Source: Bacillota bacterium
GTDB lineage: Bacteria > Bacillota > Clostridia > Peptostreptococcales > Anaerovoracaceae
Length of the DNA stretch: 18,039 nucleotides
Assembly: GCA_016293805.1 (NCBI GenBank)
Contig: JAEDDI010000038.1
Location: forward strand, 1 to 18,039
Reading direction: 5' to 3'
Position 1 is the first letter of the stretch. Each line of letters begins with the position of its first letter. Both the position numbers and the translations under genes were made by a program. Positions 8,101 through 14,526 of this stretch are shown here, piece after piece. Under the pieces are notes generated by a model, which saw nothing but the letters and a program-made list of their open reading frames with translations, did not search any database and had not been told where the DNA came from.

Positions 8101-8696
8101 ATTTCCTTCAGGTCCTCATAATCCCACTGTTCAATTTTCTGGATTTCGTGTGAAGTACGGAATCCGTCGAAGAAGTTAAGGAAAGGAACCTTGCCCTCGA
8201 TTGCCGAAAGATGTGCTACAGGGCTTAAGTCCATAACTTCCTGAGTATTAGTTTCGCAAAGCATTGCAAATCCTGTCTGACGGCACGCATAAACATCACT
8301 GTGATCCCCGAAGATATTAAGTGCATGTGTTGATACTGTACGTGCTGATACATCAAATACACAAGGAAGCTGTTCTGCAGCTATCTTGTACATATTAGGA
8401 ATCATAAGAAGAAGTCCCTGTGATGCTGTAAATGTAGTAGTAAGAGCTCCTGCTGCAAGTGAGCCGTGAACTGCACCTGCTGCTCCTCCTTCAGACTGTA
8501 ATTCTGAAACCACTACCTGATTTCCGAAAATGTTTTTCTGTCCCGATGCAGACCACTGATCCACATAGTCAGCCATAGGACTTGATGGTGTAATAGGATA
8601 GATAGCAGCAACTTCACTGAATGCATATGCAACATGAGCGGCTGCTGTGTTACCATCCATTGTCTTGTGTTTACGTTTTACTGTCATTGCTTTCAT
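5145..8696 (-). CDS. nifJ: Pyruvate:ferredoxin (flavodoxin) oxidoreductase
   Basis: A single-chain PFOR converting pyruvate, CoA and oxidised ferredoxin to acetyl-CoA, CO2 and reduced ferredoxin in the cytoplasm. The preferred start, ATG at 8696 (MKAMTVKRK), has AGGAG just upstream and gives 1183 aa, the normal length. The frame stays open to 8765, but that ATG lies inside a perfect hairpin with no ribosome site. ATG at 8687 is the alternative. Visible: the N-terminal pyrimidine-binding domain with YPITPSSPMADYVDQW; two 4Fe-4S motifs, CIQCNQCAFVC (near residue 700) and CMGCGECITVC (near 756); cysteines GSCAGC (near 824) and NATGCSSIWG (near 849) for the third cluster; and the thiamine-pyrophosphate motif GDGWAYDIGYGG (near 973) with NTGGQASKA. 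No truncation is seen. Its position downstream of a lyase that may make pyruvate could be meaningful. Confidence 0.97.
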   Translation of the reverse strand: MKAMTVKRKHKTMDGNTAAAHVAYAFSEVAAIYPITPSSPMADYVDQWSASGQKNIFGNQVVVSELQSEGGAAGAVHGSLAAGALTTTFTASQGLLLMIPNMYKIAAEQLPCVFDVSARTVSTHALNIFGDHSDVYACRQTGFAMLCETNTQEVMDLSPVAHLSAIEGKVPFLNFFDGFRTSHEIQKIEQWDYEDLKEMCPMDKVAEFRAHALNPENPSARGSHENDDIFFQHRESCNSTYDALPEVVEKYMAMVNEKLGTDYGLFNYYGAPDAERIIIAMGSINDVIEEVIDYLTAKGEKVGLIKVRLYRPWKSDAILKVIPETAKKIAVLDRTKEPGSLGEPLYLDVAATLREAGLDDITLIGGRYGLGSKDTPPSSVFAVYKELEADEPKKRFTIGIVDDVTNLSLPEIKPAPITSAKGTVECKFWGIGGDGTVGANKNSTKIIGDHTDKYIQAYFQYDSKKTGGITISHLRFGDNPIRSPYYINQADFVACHNQSYVIKGYKMVQDVKPGGVFMINCQWSDEELDRHMPAEAKKYIAENDIQLYTINAVDKAIEIGMGKRTNTILQSAFFKLAKVMPIDEAVGYMKEAAKKSYSKKGEAVVEMNYKAIDAGLDALHKVEIPQSWKNPQADAPAPEKQGLPKTVKMVTNILDPVGKMDGYSLPVSAFSDHVDGQFELGASAYEKRGTAVTVPAWDAEKCIQCNQCAFVCSHATIRPFLLTEDEVKAAPSNIKVAEMKPKAREFKYTMTVSPLDCMGCGECITVCPTKAIEMVPQESQAEEQKVFDYLVANVSKKDAGFNDVSVKGSQFNQPLLEFSGSCAGCAETSYARLVTQLFGENMYISNATGCSSIWGNPAATCPYTVNKDSKQGPAWSNSLFEDNAEHGYGMELGQKVLRDHTIEKAAKLAEDGTPELKAAFDEFMATKEDTKKNAPAAKALIAEIEKIEGNDLAAEVLSMKQYLAKKSVWIFGGDGWAYDIGYGGLDHVLASGENVNVMVFDTEMYSNTGGQASKASNIGEVCQFAAAGKEVKKKSLSEIAMSYGYVYVAQIALGANMNQAIKCIAEAERYDGPSLIICYAPCELHGIAKGGMNHCQEEMKFAVNSGYWNLFSFDPSKKEKGENPFTLTSKAGDGTYQDFLRNEARYTRLIKPFPERAEELFAKSEKAAKERYEHLEKLIDMYK

Positions 8697-8747
8697 ATTC
8701 TCCTGCTTATATTCTGCTCTGTATTTTGTATACATATATGGAGCTAA

Positions 8748-8770
8748 ATTCAATGGAGCAGCCATTGAAT
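8748..8770 (-). other. Perfect hairpin in the nifJ leader
   Basis: ATTCAATGG and CCATTGAAT flank a five-base loop. The structure contains the upstream in-frame ATG (8765), an argument against using that codon as the nifJ start. Confidence 0.5.
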
Positions 8771-8788
8771 CTGATTAAGAATTATTGC

Positions 8789-8842
8789 ATTGTAAAGACT
8801 ACAAATATCAACAGCATTGTCGATACTTGTAGTTTTTACAAT
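8789..8842. repeat. 21-bp inverted repeat built of two TTGTA-N5-TACAA units
   Basis: Arms at 8789-8809 and 8822-8842 match at 19 of 21 positions around a 12-base centre. Each arm also contains its own dyad: TTGTAAAGACTACAA (8790-8804) and TTGTAGTTTTTACAA (8827-8841). It lies about 95-145 bases upstream of the nifJ start and could be a double operator or a long leader hairpin. Confidence 0.6.
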
Positions 8843-8876
8843 TATGTAAGCCTGTACTGTTAGGATTACTGCTGTA

Positions 8877-9012
8877 TTTTCCGGCAGTAATTATTTAAGC
8901 AGCAGCACACCTCAATATATGAGATGTGCTGCCGGTATTATGCCGGAAAACTTTGCAATGCCTGATTTCATATACGGAAATATCATTTCCGCAAGAGATG
9001 CCTTCCGGCATA
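8877..9012 (-). promoter_or_regulatory. Structured intergenic RNA with alternative stems between the lyase gene and nifJ
   Basis: Three segments compete. TTTTCCGGCA (8877-8886) is exactly complementary to TGCCGGAAAA (8941-8950). TATGCCGGAA (8939-8948) is exactly complementary to TTCCGGCATA (9003-9012). The two pairings share the middle segment. The first encloses a 13-bp hairpin (8902-8914 with 8920-8932, one wobble). The second encloses a 7-bp hairpin (8975-8981 with 8985-8991). The last segment can also fold locally (ATGCC, four bases, GGCAT, 8998-9011). On the minus strand this lies in the 3' region of the lyase transcript and ahead of nifJ. Terminator, attenuator or processing site are all open. 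Confidence 0.5.
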
Positions 9013-9028
9013 GGACTGCAGATATGTA

Positions 9029-10342
9029 TTAGTGAATTGTCTTCTGTTCCTTAACGATATCCCAAAGGATAGCATCAACCTTGTTGTGAAGAACATCATG
9101 CTGTAAACGGTAAAGGTTTTCAAGAGTGATCTTAAGTTCATCGTGAACAAATCCTTCTACGTTTGTAGCTCTGATTCCCTGTTCTGCCATCATCATTGCT
9201 TCAAGAGCTCCGAATAATGCCACGAACATTCTGAATGCACATGAAGGCTTGGCTCCATCGCATACAACACCTGCCATCTGAACCTGAGTTGTACATAACA
9301 TGTCATTGATCTGTTCAGGAGTAAGGCCGTGAAGGAATGCTACGCCTGCTGCCGATGCCGGTGCTGAAGTTGTAGCACATGAGCAAGTTGGAGGCATGTA
9401 AACGTATTCTTTTGATGCATACTTCATGTAAGTGTTCATAAGAAGCGCGAATGCTACAGCACGATATCCGTCTTCCTCGCTCATTTTACGGTACTGAGCC
9501 GATGCCCAAGGTCCCATAACTACCATTGCACCCTGGTTTCCTGATGCTGTACTTACCATTGTCGGATAGTCACTTCCACCCATTCTTGCGTCAGCGCCTG
9601 CTGTTGCCCATGCAAGAATATGAGTGATTTCGTCACCTGCGACAAATCCGTTTTCAACATTCTGAAGGAGTATTCTTGCAGTCTGAATTCCTCTAGGGTT
9701 TTCGATACCGTCAGTAGCGATGATAGTGTTCATTGCTACTGCTTCCTTAGCCTTTCCGAATTCGCTGATGTCAGCTGTCTTGCACCAGTTGTAGATATTT
9801 TCGATTGTAAATTCATCCCAGTCGATATCATTTCCAGGAATAAGCATTTCGCCGTCCGGACGACGATTGTCAACGATAACTTCACCGTCAGCTTCAAGAT
9901 AAGTCCAAGTGTGGTGTTCATCTTCAAAGATTACTGTTGCAGTGTGTTCATCTGTAGTTAATGTGAGTTTGAAGTAAACCTGCTTGCCGGTACTGTTGTC
10001 CATTTCAAGAGTGAATTCTGCATTCTTGATAAGTTCTTCAGCTGCTAATACGTCTTCAGGTTTGATGTTGTGAAGTACTTCCTTGCATGCTTCAGCATCA
10101 CCGTTGATTATACCTACTGCTGATGATAAGAAGGCACCGTTCTTTCCGCCTGTCTTAGGAATACCTACAGCCTGAACGCCTGTTACCATAAGTCCGCAGC
10201 CAACCATATCTACTCTCTTAACTGTGCCGGGTGCATATTTGCGCGCGATTGCTCCGCCAAGAGCGAACATCATAGGTTCTGTGCAGCCAAGTGCCGGTGA
10301 TGCTTCCTTGTCAAGAAGTTCTCTGAAAATAGTCTTACTCAT
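9029..10342 (-). CDS. CyuA/UPF0597-type iron-sulfur L-serine/L-cysteine lyase-like protein
   Basis: A 437-aa protein of the L-serine dehydratase alpha / L-cysteine desulfidase (CyuA, formerly YhaM, UPF0597) family, close to the usual 436 aa. Characterised relatives use a 4Fe-4S cluster to turn cysteine into pyruvate, ammonia and sulfide, or serine into pyruvate and ammonia. Three cysteine regions fit the cluster ligands: C20 in ASPALGCTEP, CSC in MPPTCSCATTS (near 321), and CDGAKPSC (near 361-368). The family block ADARMGGSDYP and ASGNQG are also present. The early region GLMVTGVQAVGIPKTGG differs from E. coli CyuA, so the substrate may differ; no gene symbol is given. The start has AAAGGAAA upstream. 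It follows the dehydrogenase gene by 62 bases, probably in one operon, and precedes nifJ. Confidence 0.85.
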   Translation of the reverse strand: MSKTIFRELLDKEASPALGCTEPMMFALGGAIARKYAPGTVKRVDMVGCGLMVTGVQAVGIPKTGGKNGAFLSSAVGIINGDAEACKEVLHNIKPEDVLAAEELIKNAEFTLEMDNSTGKQVYFKLTLTTDEHTATVIFEDEHHTWTYLEADGEVIVDNRRPDGEMLIPGNDIDWDEFTIENIYNWCKTADISEFGKAKEAVAMNTIIATDGIENPRGIQTARILLQNVENGFVAGDEITHILAWATAGADARMGGSDYPTMVSTASGNQGAMVVMGPWASAQYRKMSEEDGYRAVAFALLMNTYMKYASKEYVYMPPTCSCATTSAPASAAGVAFLHGLTPEQINDMLCTTQVQMAGVVCDGAKPSCAFRMFVALFGALEAMMMAEQGIRATNVEGFVHDELKITLENLYRLQHDVLHNKVDAILWDIVKEQKTIH

Positions 10343-10404
10343 AGTTATTTTCCTTTCTTAAAAAATATGTTTTAAAATAACGGCCATACGAGCCATATTA
10401 CCTC

Positions 10405-11487
10405 TTAGAATTTGCCTGTTTTTACAAAGCTGCTGATTTCCTCAAGAGTATGTCCCTTAAGTCCAAGCACCTCTGCCGATCTTCCGTTTTCAAACCAGTC
10501 AGTATCGTGTACAGCACCTATGATTGTGATAACCGCATCCATGATCGGAGTGTCGATTCCGACAATGTCGCCAAGTGATGCCCAGCATACAAGATCGATT
10601 GGAATATCTTCTGTAAGATATCGATAGTTGATGTCATTTGGCCCTGCAATTGATGTAAGAGGATGACATCCGTGCCCCATTGCGTAAAGCGGTTCCCAGG
10701 AGTCGATCCTGTCTACCCCTGCAAAGTCTTCAAGAGCATGAATCTTGTAGCCGAACGCTTCACCTATCGCAAGTCTTTCCTTGTTAAGAAGCACGTCGAT
10801 CTTAAGTCCTGAAGGCTGGAATCCGTGTTCATAAAGGAAGAATGTGAAATCAGGCTTTTCGATGTTGCTTAAGTTCACAAGACATGGACCCGGATGAACT
10901 GTAGGATTTATAAGGCTGAGTCCGCATTCAAGTACGTCTTCATATACGCCCGGGAATTCATAGATATCCTCACAAATCATATCAAAGTACTTATCCTTTG
11001 CCGATGCGGGGAAGAATGCTACCGGAGCAAGATGACGTTCGAACATGCGAACCTGACCCGGTTCCGATCTGCGTGAACTAAATGGAGGGATGGTTGATTC
11101 TACGAATACCGGACAGTTTTCGTCGTCTCCCCAGACCTTCTTGTAGATAAGAGCTGCCATACATGCATTGAATGTGAACAGAAGCTGATTCTTATCAGTG
11201 TGCCCTTTAAGGATCTTTGCATATTCTTCATGTCTGTTTCCCGGTGCGCAAAGGAATATGTAGTCTGCTCCGCTGACAGCTTCATCGATATCTGATGTGA
11301 CAGAATCAAGGGTAACCTTTGCTTCAAATGCACCGACACATTCGATTTCATGTGTCTGCACAATTGTTCTGATCTTGGAGATGAGATAATCGGGTGCAAA
11401 CAGTTTAACCTCATGACCCTTGGCCTTCATGTCAACTGCTATTGTCTGAGCGATGTTCCCAGTACCAAGAACTGCAATTTTCTTCAT
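10405..11487 (-). CDS. NAD(P)-dependent octopine/nopaline dehydrogenase family protein
   Basis: A 360-aa cytoplasmic dehydrogenase. The N-terminus MKKIAVLGTGNIAQTIA is a Rossmann nucleotide-binding motif (GTGNIA, residues 8-13), and a helical C-terminal half with NPTVHPGPCLVN near the expected catalytic His region matches the octopine/nopaline dehydrogenase family. Known members reversibly join an amino acid and a 2-oxo acid by reductive amination, making or oxidising opines; many bacterial members have no known substrate. The start has AAAGGAGA seven bases upstream. The adjacent lyase gene follows at 62 bases and the XRE-cupin regulator is upstream, so the three probably form one regulated unit. 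Oxidation of an N-carboxyalkyl amino acid to free amino acid plus 2-oxo acid, feeding the lyase, is an inference. Confidence 0.85.
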   Translation of the reverse strand: MKKIAVLGTGNIAQTIAVDMKAKGHEVKLFAPDYLISKIRTIVQTHEIECVGAFEAKVTLDSVTSDIDEAVSGADYIFLCAPGNRHEEYAKILKGHTDKNQLLFTFNACMAALIYKKVWGDDENCPVFVESTIPPFSSRRSEPGQVRMFERHLAPVAFFPASAKDKYFDMICEDIYEFPGVYEDVLECGLSLINPTVHPGPCLVNLSNIEKPDFTFFLYEHGFQPSGLKIDVLLNKERLAIGEAFGYKIHALEDFAGVDRIDSWEPLYAMGHGCHPLTSIAGPNDINYRYLTEDIPIDLVCWASLGDIVGIDTPIMDAVITIIGAVHDTDWFENGRSAEVLGLKGHTLEEISSFVKTGKF

Positions 11488-11514
11488 GAAAATTCTCCTT
11501 TCTCTAAATTAACT

Positions 11515-11557
11515 ATCTGCAGCTGTCGTACCTGGGCGACAGACGAAAGCAGCAGAT
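11515..11557 (-). promoter_or_regulatory. Two-stem leader structure before the opine-dehydrogenase-like gene
   Basis: Outer arms ATCTGC (11515-11520) and GCAGAT (11552-11557) enclose an inner stem CTGTCG/CGACAG (11523-11528 with 11537-11542) closed by an eight-base loop. It occupies the middle of an inferred leader of about 80 bases from the TATAAT at 11574-11579 to the start codon at 11487. It matches no riboswitch class I can name. Confidence 0.4.
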
Positions 11558-11573
11558 AATCTGCAAGCAATCT

Positions 11574-11588
11574 ATTATAGTGGATTAA
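11574..11588 (-). promoter_or_regulatory. Promoter -10 box with adjoining TAGTGGATT motif, dehydrogenase-lyase operon
   Basis: The minus strand has a perfect TATAAT (11574-11579) directly preceded by AATCCAC; on the plus strand the unit reads TATAGTGGATTAATT. No good -35 hexamer is seen at 16-18 bases, suggesting dependence on an activator or an overlapping regulator. The same motif recurs at 11668-11701 and near 12358. Confidence 0.5.
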
Positions 11589-11667
11589 TTGCTTGTCTAT
11601 TCTCCTATGTATGACAATCGTATCACTAGCGCCTTCCCTTGTCAATGAAATTATCTAATATATTTGA

Positions 11668-11701
11668 AAAATCCACTAAACTTTCTCGTTTAGTGGATTT
11701 T
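11668..11701 (-). terminator. Terminator of the XRE-cupin gene, carrying two TAGTGGATT copies
   Basis: A perfect 14-bp stem (AAAATCCACTAAAC and complement) with loop TTTCTC starts 28 bases past the regulator stop. On the minus strand it ends in five T residues. Each arm contains the ATCCACTA/TAGTGGAT octamer found in both nearby promoters. Confidence 0.7.
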
Positions 11702-11728
11702 ATGTCACATATGCTATTGCTGATTAAG

Positions 11729-12277
11729 TTAAATCAGGAAGAAGCTTACTATGGCATCCTCTGACCCCTGATTAATGTATCCGTGCTTCTCTTTACAGTC
11801 GAAGTCTATTCCGCAGCCCTCAGAAAGATGAAATGTCTTCTCTCCTATGGTAACGTCAAGTTCTCCCTTATATACAATACAGTATTCCTTGCTGCTCTGC
11901 CTGTGGACGAACATGTCAGGCTTGTAGTGATATCCCGGCTTGAATACACTATAGAAGACCTGTATTCCGTTCATCGGCGTAAACGGGAACATATTGTACA
12001 AATAGAATAAGCCTTCATCTTCAACAAGAGGTTTAAGCTCATTTATATTCTTAACAATATACTGTGGCTCCGGCTCACCGGCCAGATCGTTTAATGTTAT
12101 CTGCAGACCGTTCGCAATCTTCCATACCGTTGTAATAGATGGAACTGATTCCCCTCTTTCTATCTTGCTCAACATTGCCTTGCTTATACCGGTCAACTCA
12201 GAAACATCATTAAGATTGAGGTTTCTGCTATCTCTGATTGCCTTAAGGCGTTCACCTATTGATGAGAAATCGTTCAT
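11729..12277 (-). CDS. XRE-family transcriptional regulator with C-terminal cupin domain
   Basis: A 182-aa regulator. Residues about 8-62 form an XRE helix-turn-helix (IGERLKAIRDSRNLNLNDVS, then GISKAMLSKIERGESVPSI), and about 100-180 form a small cupin barrel (MFVHRQSSKEYCIVYKGELD, then HLSEGCGIDFDCKEKHGYIN) that probably binds a small effector. Length and layout are standard for this class, which often regulates amino-acid or polyamine metabolism. The start has AAAGGAGA seven bases upstream. It lies between the opine-dehydrogenase/lyase genes and a divergent permease, so it probably controls both; the repeated TAGTGGATT motif is the best operator candidate. Effector unknown. Confidence 0.92.
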   Translation of the reverse strand: MNDFSSIGERLKAIRDSRNLNLNDVSELTGISKAMLSKIERGESVPSITTVWKIANGLQITLNDLAGEPEPQYIVKNINELKPLVEDEGLFYLYNMFPFTPMNGIQVFYSVFKPGYHYKPDMFVHRQSSKEYCIVYKGELDVTIGEKTFHLSEGCGIDFDCKEKHGYINQGSEDAIVSFFLI

Positions 12278-12353
12278 AAAGTATCTCCTTTAAAATAATT
12301 CTTGACATCATTATACACCATCTTATATAATGGACGCAACCTTAATATTGTCT

Positions 12354-12415
12354 TTTATAGTGGATTCATTCGAAAGGTGTACAAGGGGCAATGTACATTC
12401 AAAATGGTCTATATT
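12354..12415. promoter_or_regulatory. Divergent promoter-operator region between regulator and permease
   Basis: Minus-strand TGTACA (12378-12383) and TATAAA (12354-12359) are 18 bases apart and point to the regulator gene. The TATAGTGGATTCATT motif covers that -10 box. A second TGTACA lies at 12392-12397. A plus-strand TATATT (12410-12415) could be the -10 of the permease, with only a weak -35. Specific positions are tentative. Confidence 0.4.
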
Positions 12416-12463
12416 CCTTAACTTACGTAAACATTCCATAGACAATAAGGAGAAATATATACC

Positions 12464-13603
12464 ATGGAAAACACAAACACAAACAACAAGATGAGCTTCG
12501 GTCTTCTTATTGCTTATGCAGGATCCCTTCTTGCATACCTGATTGGGTCAGGAACAGCAAGCGGACAGGAATCAGTCCAGTATTTTTCAAGCTGGGGTTC
12601 TGTACCAAGCACAATCACTGTTGCTGTTGTAAATGCAATAGTAATGTTCTGTACATTCAAAGCCTACACTTATGCAGGACGCCACGGAGCAACAGATCTT
12701 GTTAGCGTATGCGAATTCTACTGCGGCAAGGTTGTCGGAAAGATATTCACGGCCTTTGCGTGGATTTTTAACGCATGCTGCTTCTTCTTTATGATTTCCG
12801 GTTTCGGAAATACTATCAATCAGCAGTGGGGATTGCCAATCTGGGTCGGATGTGCTGTCGCTGTAGTTCTTGCAGTAGGAACTGCCACAATGGGCCTTGG
12901 CGGAATCGTAAACATCATCGGAAAGATCGGTCCGGTTGTGGTTGCATTCCTTCTTTTCCTTGGAATCATTGCAGCATTCAAGTTCTTTCCACAGATTCCT
13001 GAAGGCGTAGAATTTATCCGGTCAGGTAAAGTAGAAGTAATGCAGGCAGGTGCATCTCCTGTTCTTGCCGGATTGTCGTTCGGCGGCTGCTCAATCCTTC
13101 TTGTATCAGCATACATGTCAGCAATCGGCAAAGAACTGAGTATTTACCCGAAAAAATACACAACTGTCATATGCCTTATCGGCGCTCTTGCAATATCAGT
13201 AACAGTATGTATCCTCGGCCTTTGCCATGTTGGCAATATTGAAGCATCATCAACTGCCGCAATCCCTAACCTTCTTATCGCAAACAGTGTATTCGGAGCA
13301 GCATCAGGAGTATTTGGCGTAGTATTCGCAATTATAATCTTATGCTCAATCTACAGTACATTCTGTCCAATGCTATGGACATGTGTATCAACATTCATCA
13401 AGGATGAGAAGTCATTCCAATACAAGCTTGCCTGCATACTTGCAGGAGCCGGCGTATTTGCAGTTGATATGTTCATACCATATGCAAAGCTTGTAAACAT
13501 CATCATGACATACTGCGGCTATACAGGCGGTATCGTTTTCGCAGTACTTACAGTACGCTGGATCATGTTTTTAATGAAAGAAAGAAACAATACTGCAGAT
13601 TAG
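12464..13603 (+). CDS. YkvI-family membrane protein (amino-acid permease-like)
   Basis: A 379-aa polytopic membrane protein with about ten to eleven hydrophobic segments. The start (AYAGSLLAYLIGSGTASGQE, a broken first helix with Gly-Ser residues) and length fit the YkvI family of the APC/LeuT-like superfamily, whose substrates are largely unknown. The start codon at 12464 has AAGGAGA eight bases upstream. It is the only plus-strand gene in the metabolic part, diverges from the XRE-cupin regulator across 186 bases, and ends in its own terminator. Its position suggests it imports (or exports) the substrate or product of the opine-dehydrogenase/lyase pair; that is inference. Confidence 0.85.
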   Translation: MENTNTNNKMSFGLLIAYAGSLLAYLIGSGTASGQESVQYFSSWGSVPSTITVAVVNAIVMFCTFKAYTYAGRHGATDLVSVCEFYCGKVVGKIFTAFAWIFNACCFFFMISGFGNTINQQWGLPIWVGCAVAVVLAVGTATMGLGGIVNIIGKIGPVVVAFLLFLGIIAAFKFFPQIPEGVEFIRSGKVEVMQAGASPVLAGLSFGGCSILLVSAYMSAIGKELSIYPKKYTTVICLIGALAISVTVCILGLCHVGNIEASSTAAIPNLLIANSVFGAASGVFGVVFAIIILCSIYSTFCPMLWTCVSTFIKDEKSFQYKLACILAGAGVFAVDMFIPYAKLVNIIMTYCGYTGGIVFAVLTVRWIMFLMKERNNTAD

Positions 13604-13618
13604 GCTGTAAGCTAAGAG

Positions 13619-13649
13619 AAAAGATCTCACATGAAGTGGGGTCTTTTTT
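13619..13649 (+). terminator. Intrinsic terminator of the permease gene
   Basis: AAAAGATCTCAC pairs with GTGGGGTCTTTT (two G-U wobbles) around ATGAA and runs into a T6 tract, 15 bases after the stop codon. Confidence 0.85.
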
Positions 13650-13680
13650 CACGTACAGACCTTGAAAAGGTATATATATA

Positions 13681-13703
13681 GCGCCCGCCGGTCCGGCGGA
13701 CGC
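13681..13703 (-). terminator. GC-rich stem-loop downstream of the 188-aa gene
   Basis: GCGCCCGCCGG and CCGGCGGACGC around a single T form an 11-bp arm with one mismatch, strikingly GC-rich for this DNA. On the minus strand it lies 22 bases past the 188-aa gene's stop and is followed by a TATATATATA run, not a T tract. It is probably a terminator or mRNA-stabilising stem. Confidence 0.45.
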
Positions 13704-13725
13704 CTGTTAATTCAAGCTTACTGAA

Positions 13726-14292
13726 TTATGAAAGATATGGTTTCAGGTTCTCTGCTATTTCAGCCTCGATATCTGTTCTCAGTTTCTCTGTAAGGCCTGC
13801 ATTTGTGTAGAATTTATCAAATGCATTGTCTTCGTCATTGAATACGCTGAATCTTATGCGGTTTCCTTCAGCAAGAATCAGAATTTCCATGCCTGCATAA
13901 AGTGACCAGTCATGTTTTTCCACTGCCTGTTTCTGGGCTGCAATTGTTTCATCAAGAAATCTTTCGTATTTTTCTATGACACCGTCTCTGTCCGATGCTT
14001 CATCGGCATCTGTGTCAGGACTCAGCTGACTGTAGTATTTATCAAGAGCGTCGTCTGTAAGTGTATAGGGAAGATCTGAAAGAAGATCTCTGTTGAGTTC
14101 AAACAGTTTCTTTGATGATGGTATGTACTCGTAGAAGACGTATTCTGCTTTCACCGTTTTGCATATTTCGATTAACTCGTATATATCATCTGTCTCCAGT
14201 ACAATATCAATCGGATTCAGTTCAATATCTGCGCTGATTGCCCTGATTCCGTTTGAAGCAAGCAGTTCCTTTAGCTGGTTTTCATTTAACAT
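13726..14292 (-). CDS. Hypothetical acidic protein, 188 aa
   Basis: I do not recognise this family. The 188-aa product is strongly acidic and soluble (no hydrophobic segment or signal peptide), rich in Asp/Glu with a particularly acidic linker around residues 92-105 (SPDTDADEASDRD). The N-terminal part (ELNPIDIVLETDDIYELIEI, then EYVFYEYI) looks like an alternating beta/alpha fold; the C-terminal part is mostly helical with a short hydrophobic strand (AGMEILILAEGN). The start codon at 14292 has AAAGGAAAG upstream, and a 7-bp hairpin with one bulge (14311-14327) lies just before that site. It stands alone between two terminator-like stems. Coding quality is good: no frame interruptions and codon use like the metabolic genes. 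Confidence 0.75.
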   Translation of the reverse strand: MLNENQLKELLASNGIRAISADIELNPIDIVLETDDIYELIEICKTVKAEYVFYEYIPSSKKLFELNRDLLSDLPYTLTDDALDKYYSQLSPDTDADEASDRDGVIEKYERFLDETIAAQKQAVEKHDWSLYAGMEILILAEGNRIRFSVFNDEDNAFDKFYTNAGLTEKLRTDIEAEIAENLKPYLS

Positions 14293-14347
14293 GGACTTTC
14301 CTTTCTTACTGCGTCCCTCGGGAACGCTTCTGTGGATTTAGTTCTTG

Positions 14348-14381
14348 TATACATATCAGGTATATACCAGTTATATGTATA
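14348..14381. promoter_or_regulatory. Nested AT-rich dyad upstream of the 188-aa gene
   Basis: TATACATAT (14348-14356) and ATATGTATA (14373-14381) flank the perfect palindrome GGTATATACC (14359-14368), with the two centres one base apart. It lies 56-89 bases upstream of the start codon at 14292 and may be an operator. Confidence 0.35.
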
Positions 14382-14526
14382 ATTTATTAACTATAGTATA
14401 ACAGTAAACCTGTTGGAAATTTTCCAAAAATCACGTTTTGGGGAAAAAATTCAATGTTTTGTCTGCATTACTGTGTTTTTCCCGTTCCCGCAGATGGTTT
14501 ATGCCACTCTTTGATAACATAGTTGC
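14382..14526. other. AT-rich stretch without a supported gene
   Basis: No convincing ORF with a ribosome site was found. The plus-strand frame beginning at 14438 has poor composition and no family features. A short palindrome TTGGAAATTTTCCAA is present near 14414. Confidence 0.3.

Noticed and set aside
8697..8765. N-terminal extension of nifJ to ATG at 8765
   Set aside because: No ribosome site, the ATG lies in a perfect hairpin, and the 23 extra residues are not PFOR-like.
8790..8841. Rex (redox) operator before nifJ
   Set aside because: TTGTA-N5-TACAA differs from the 18-bp Rex consensus in length and spacing; kept only as an unnamed dyad.
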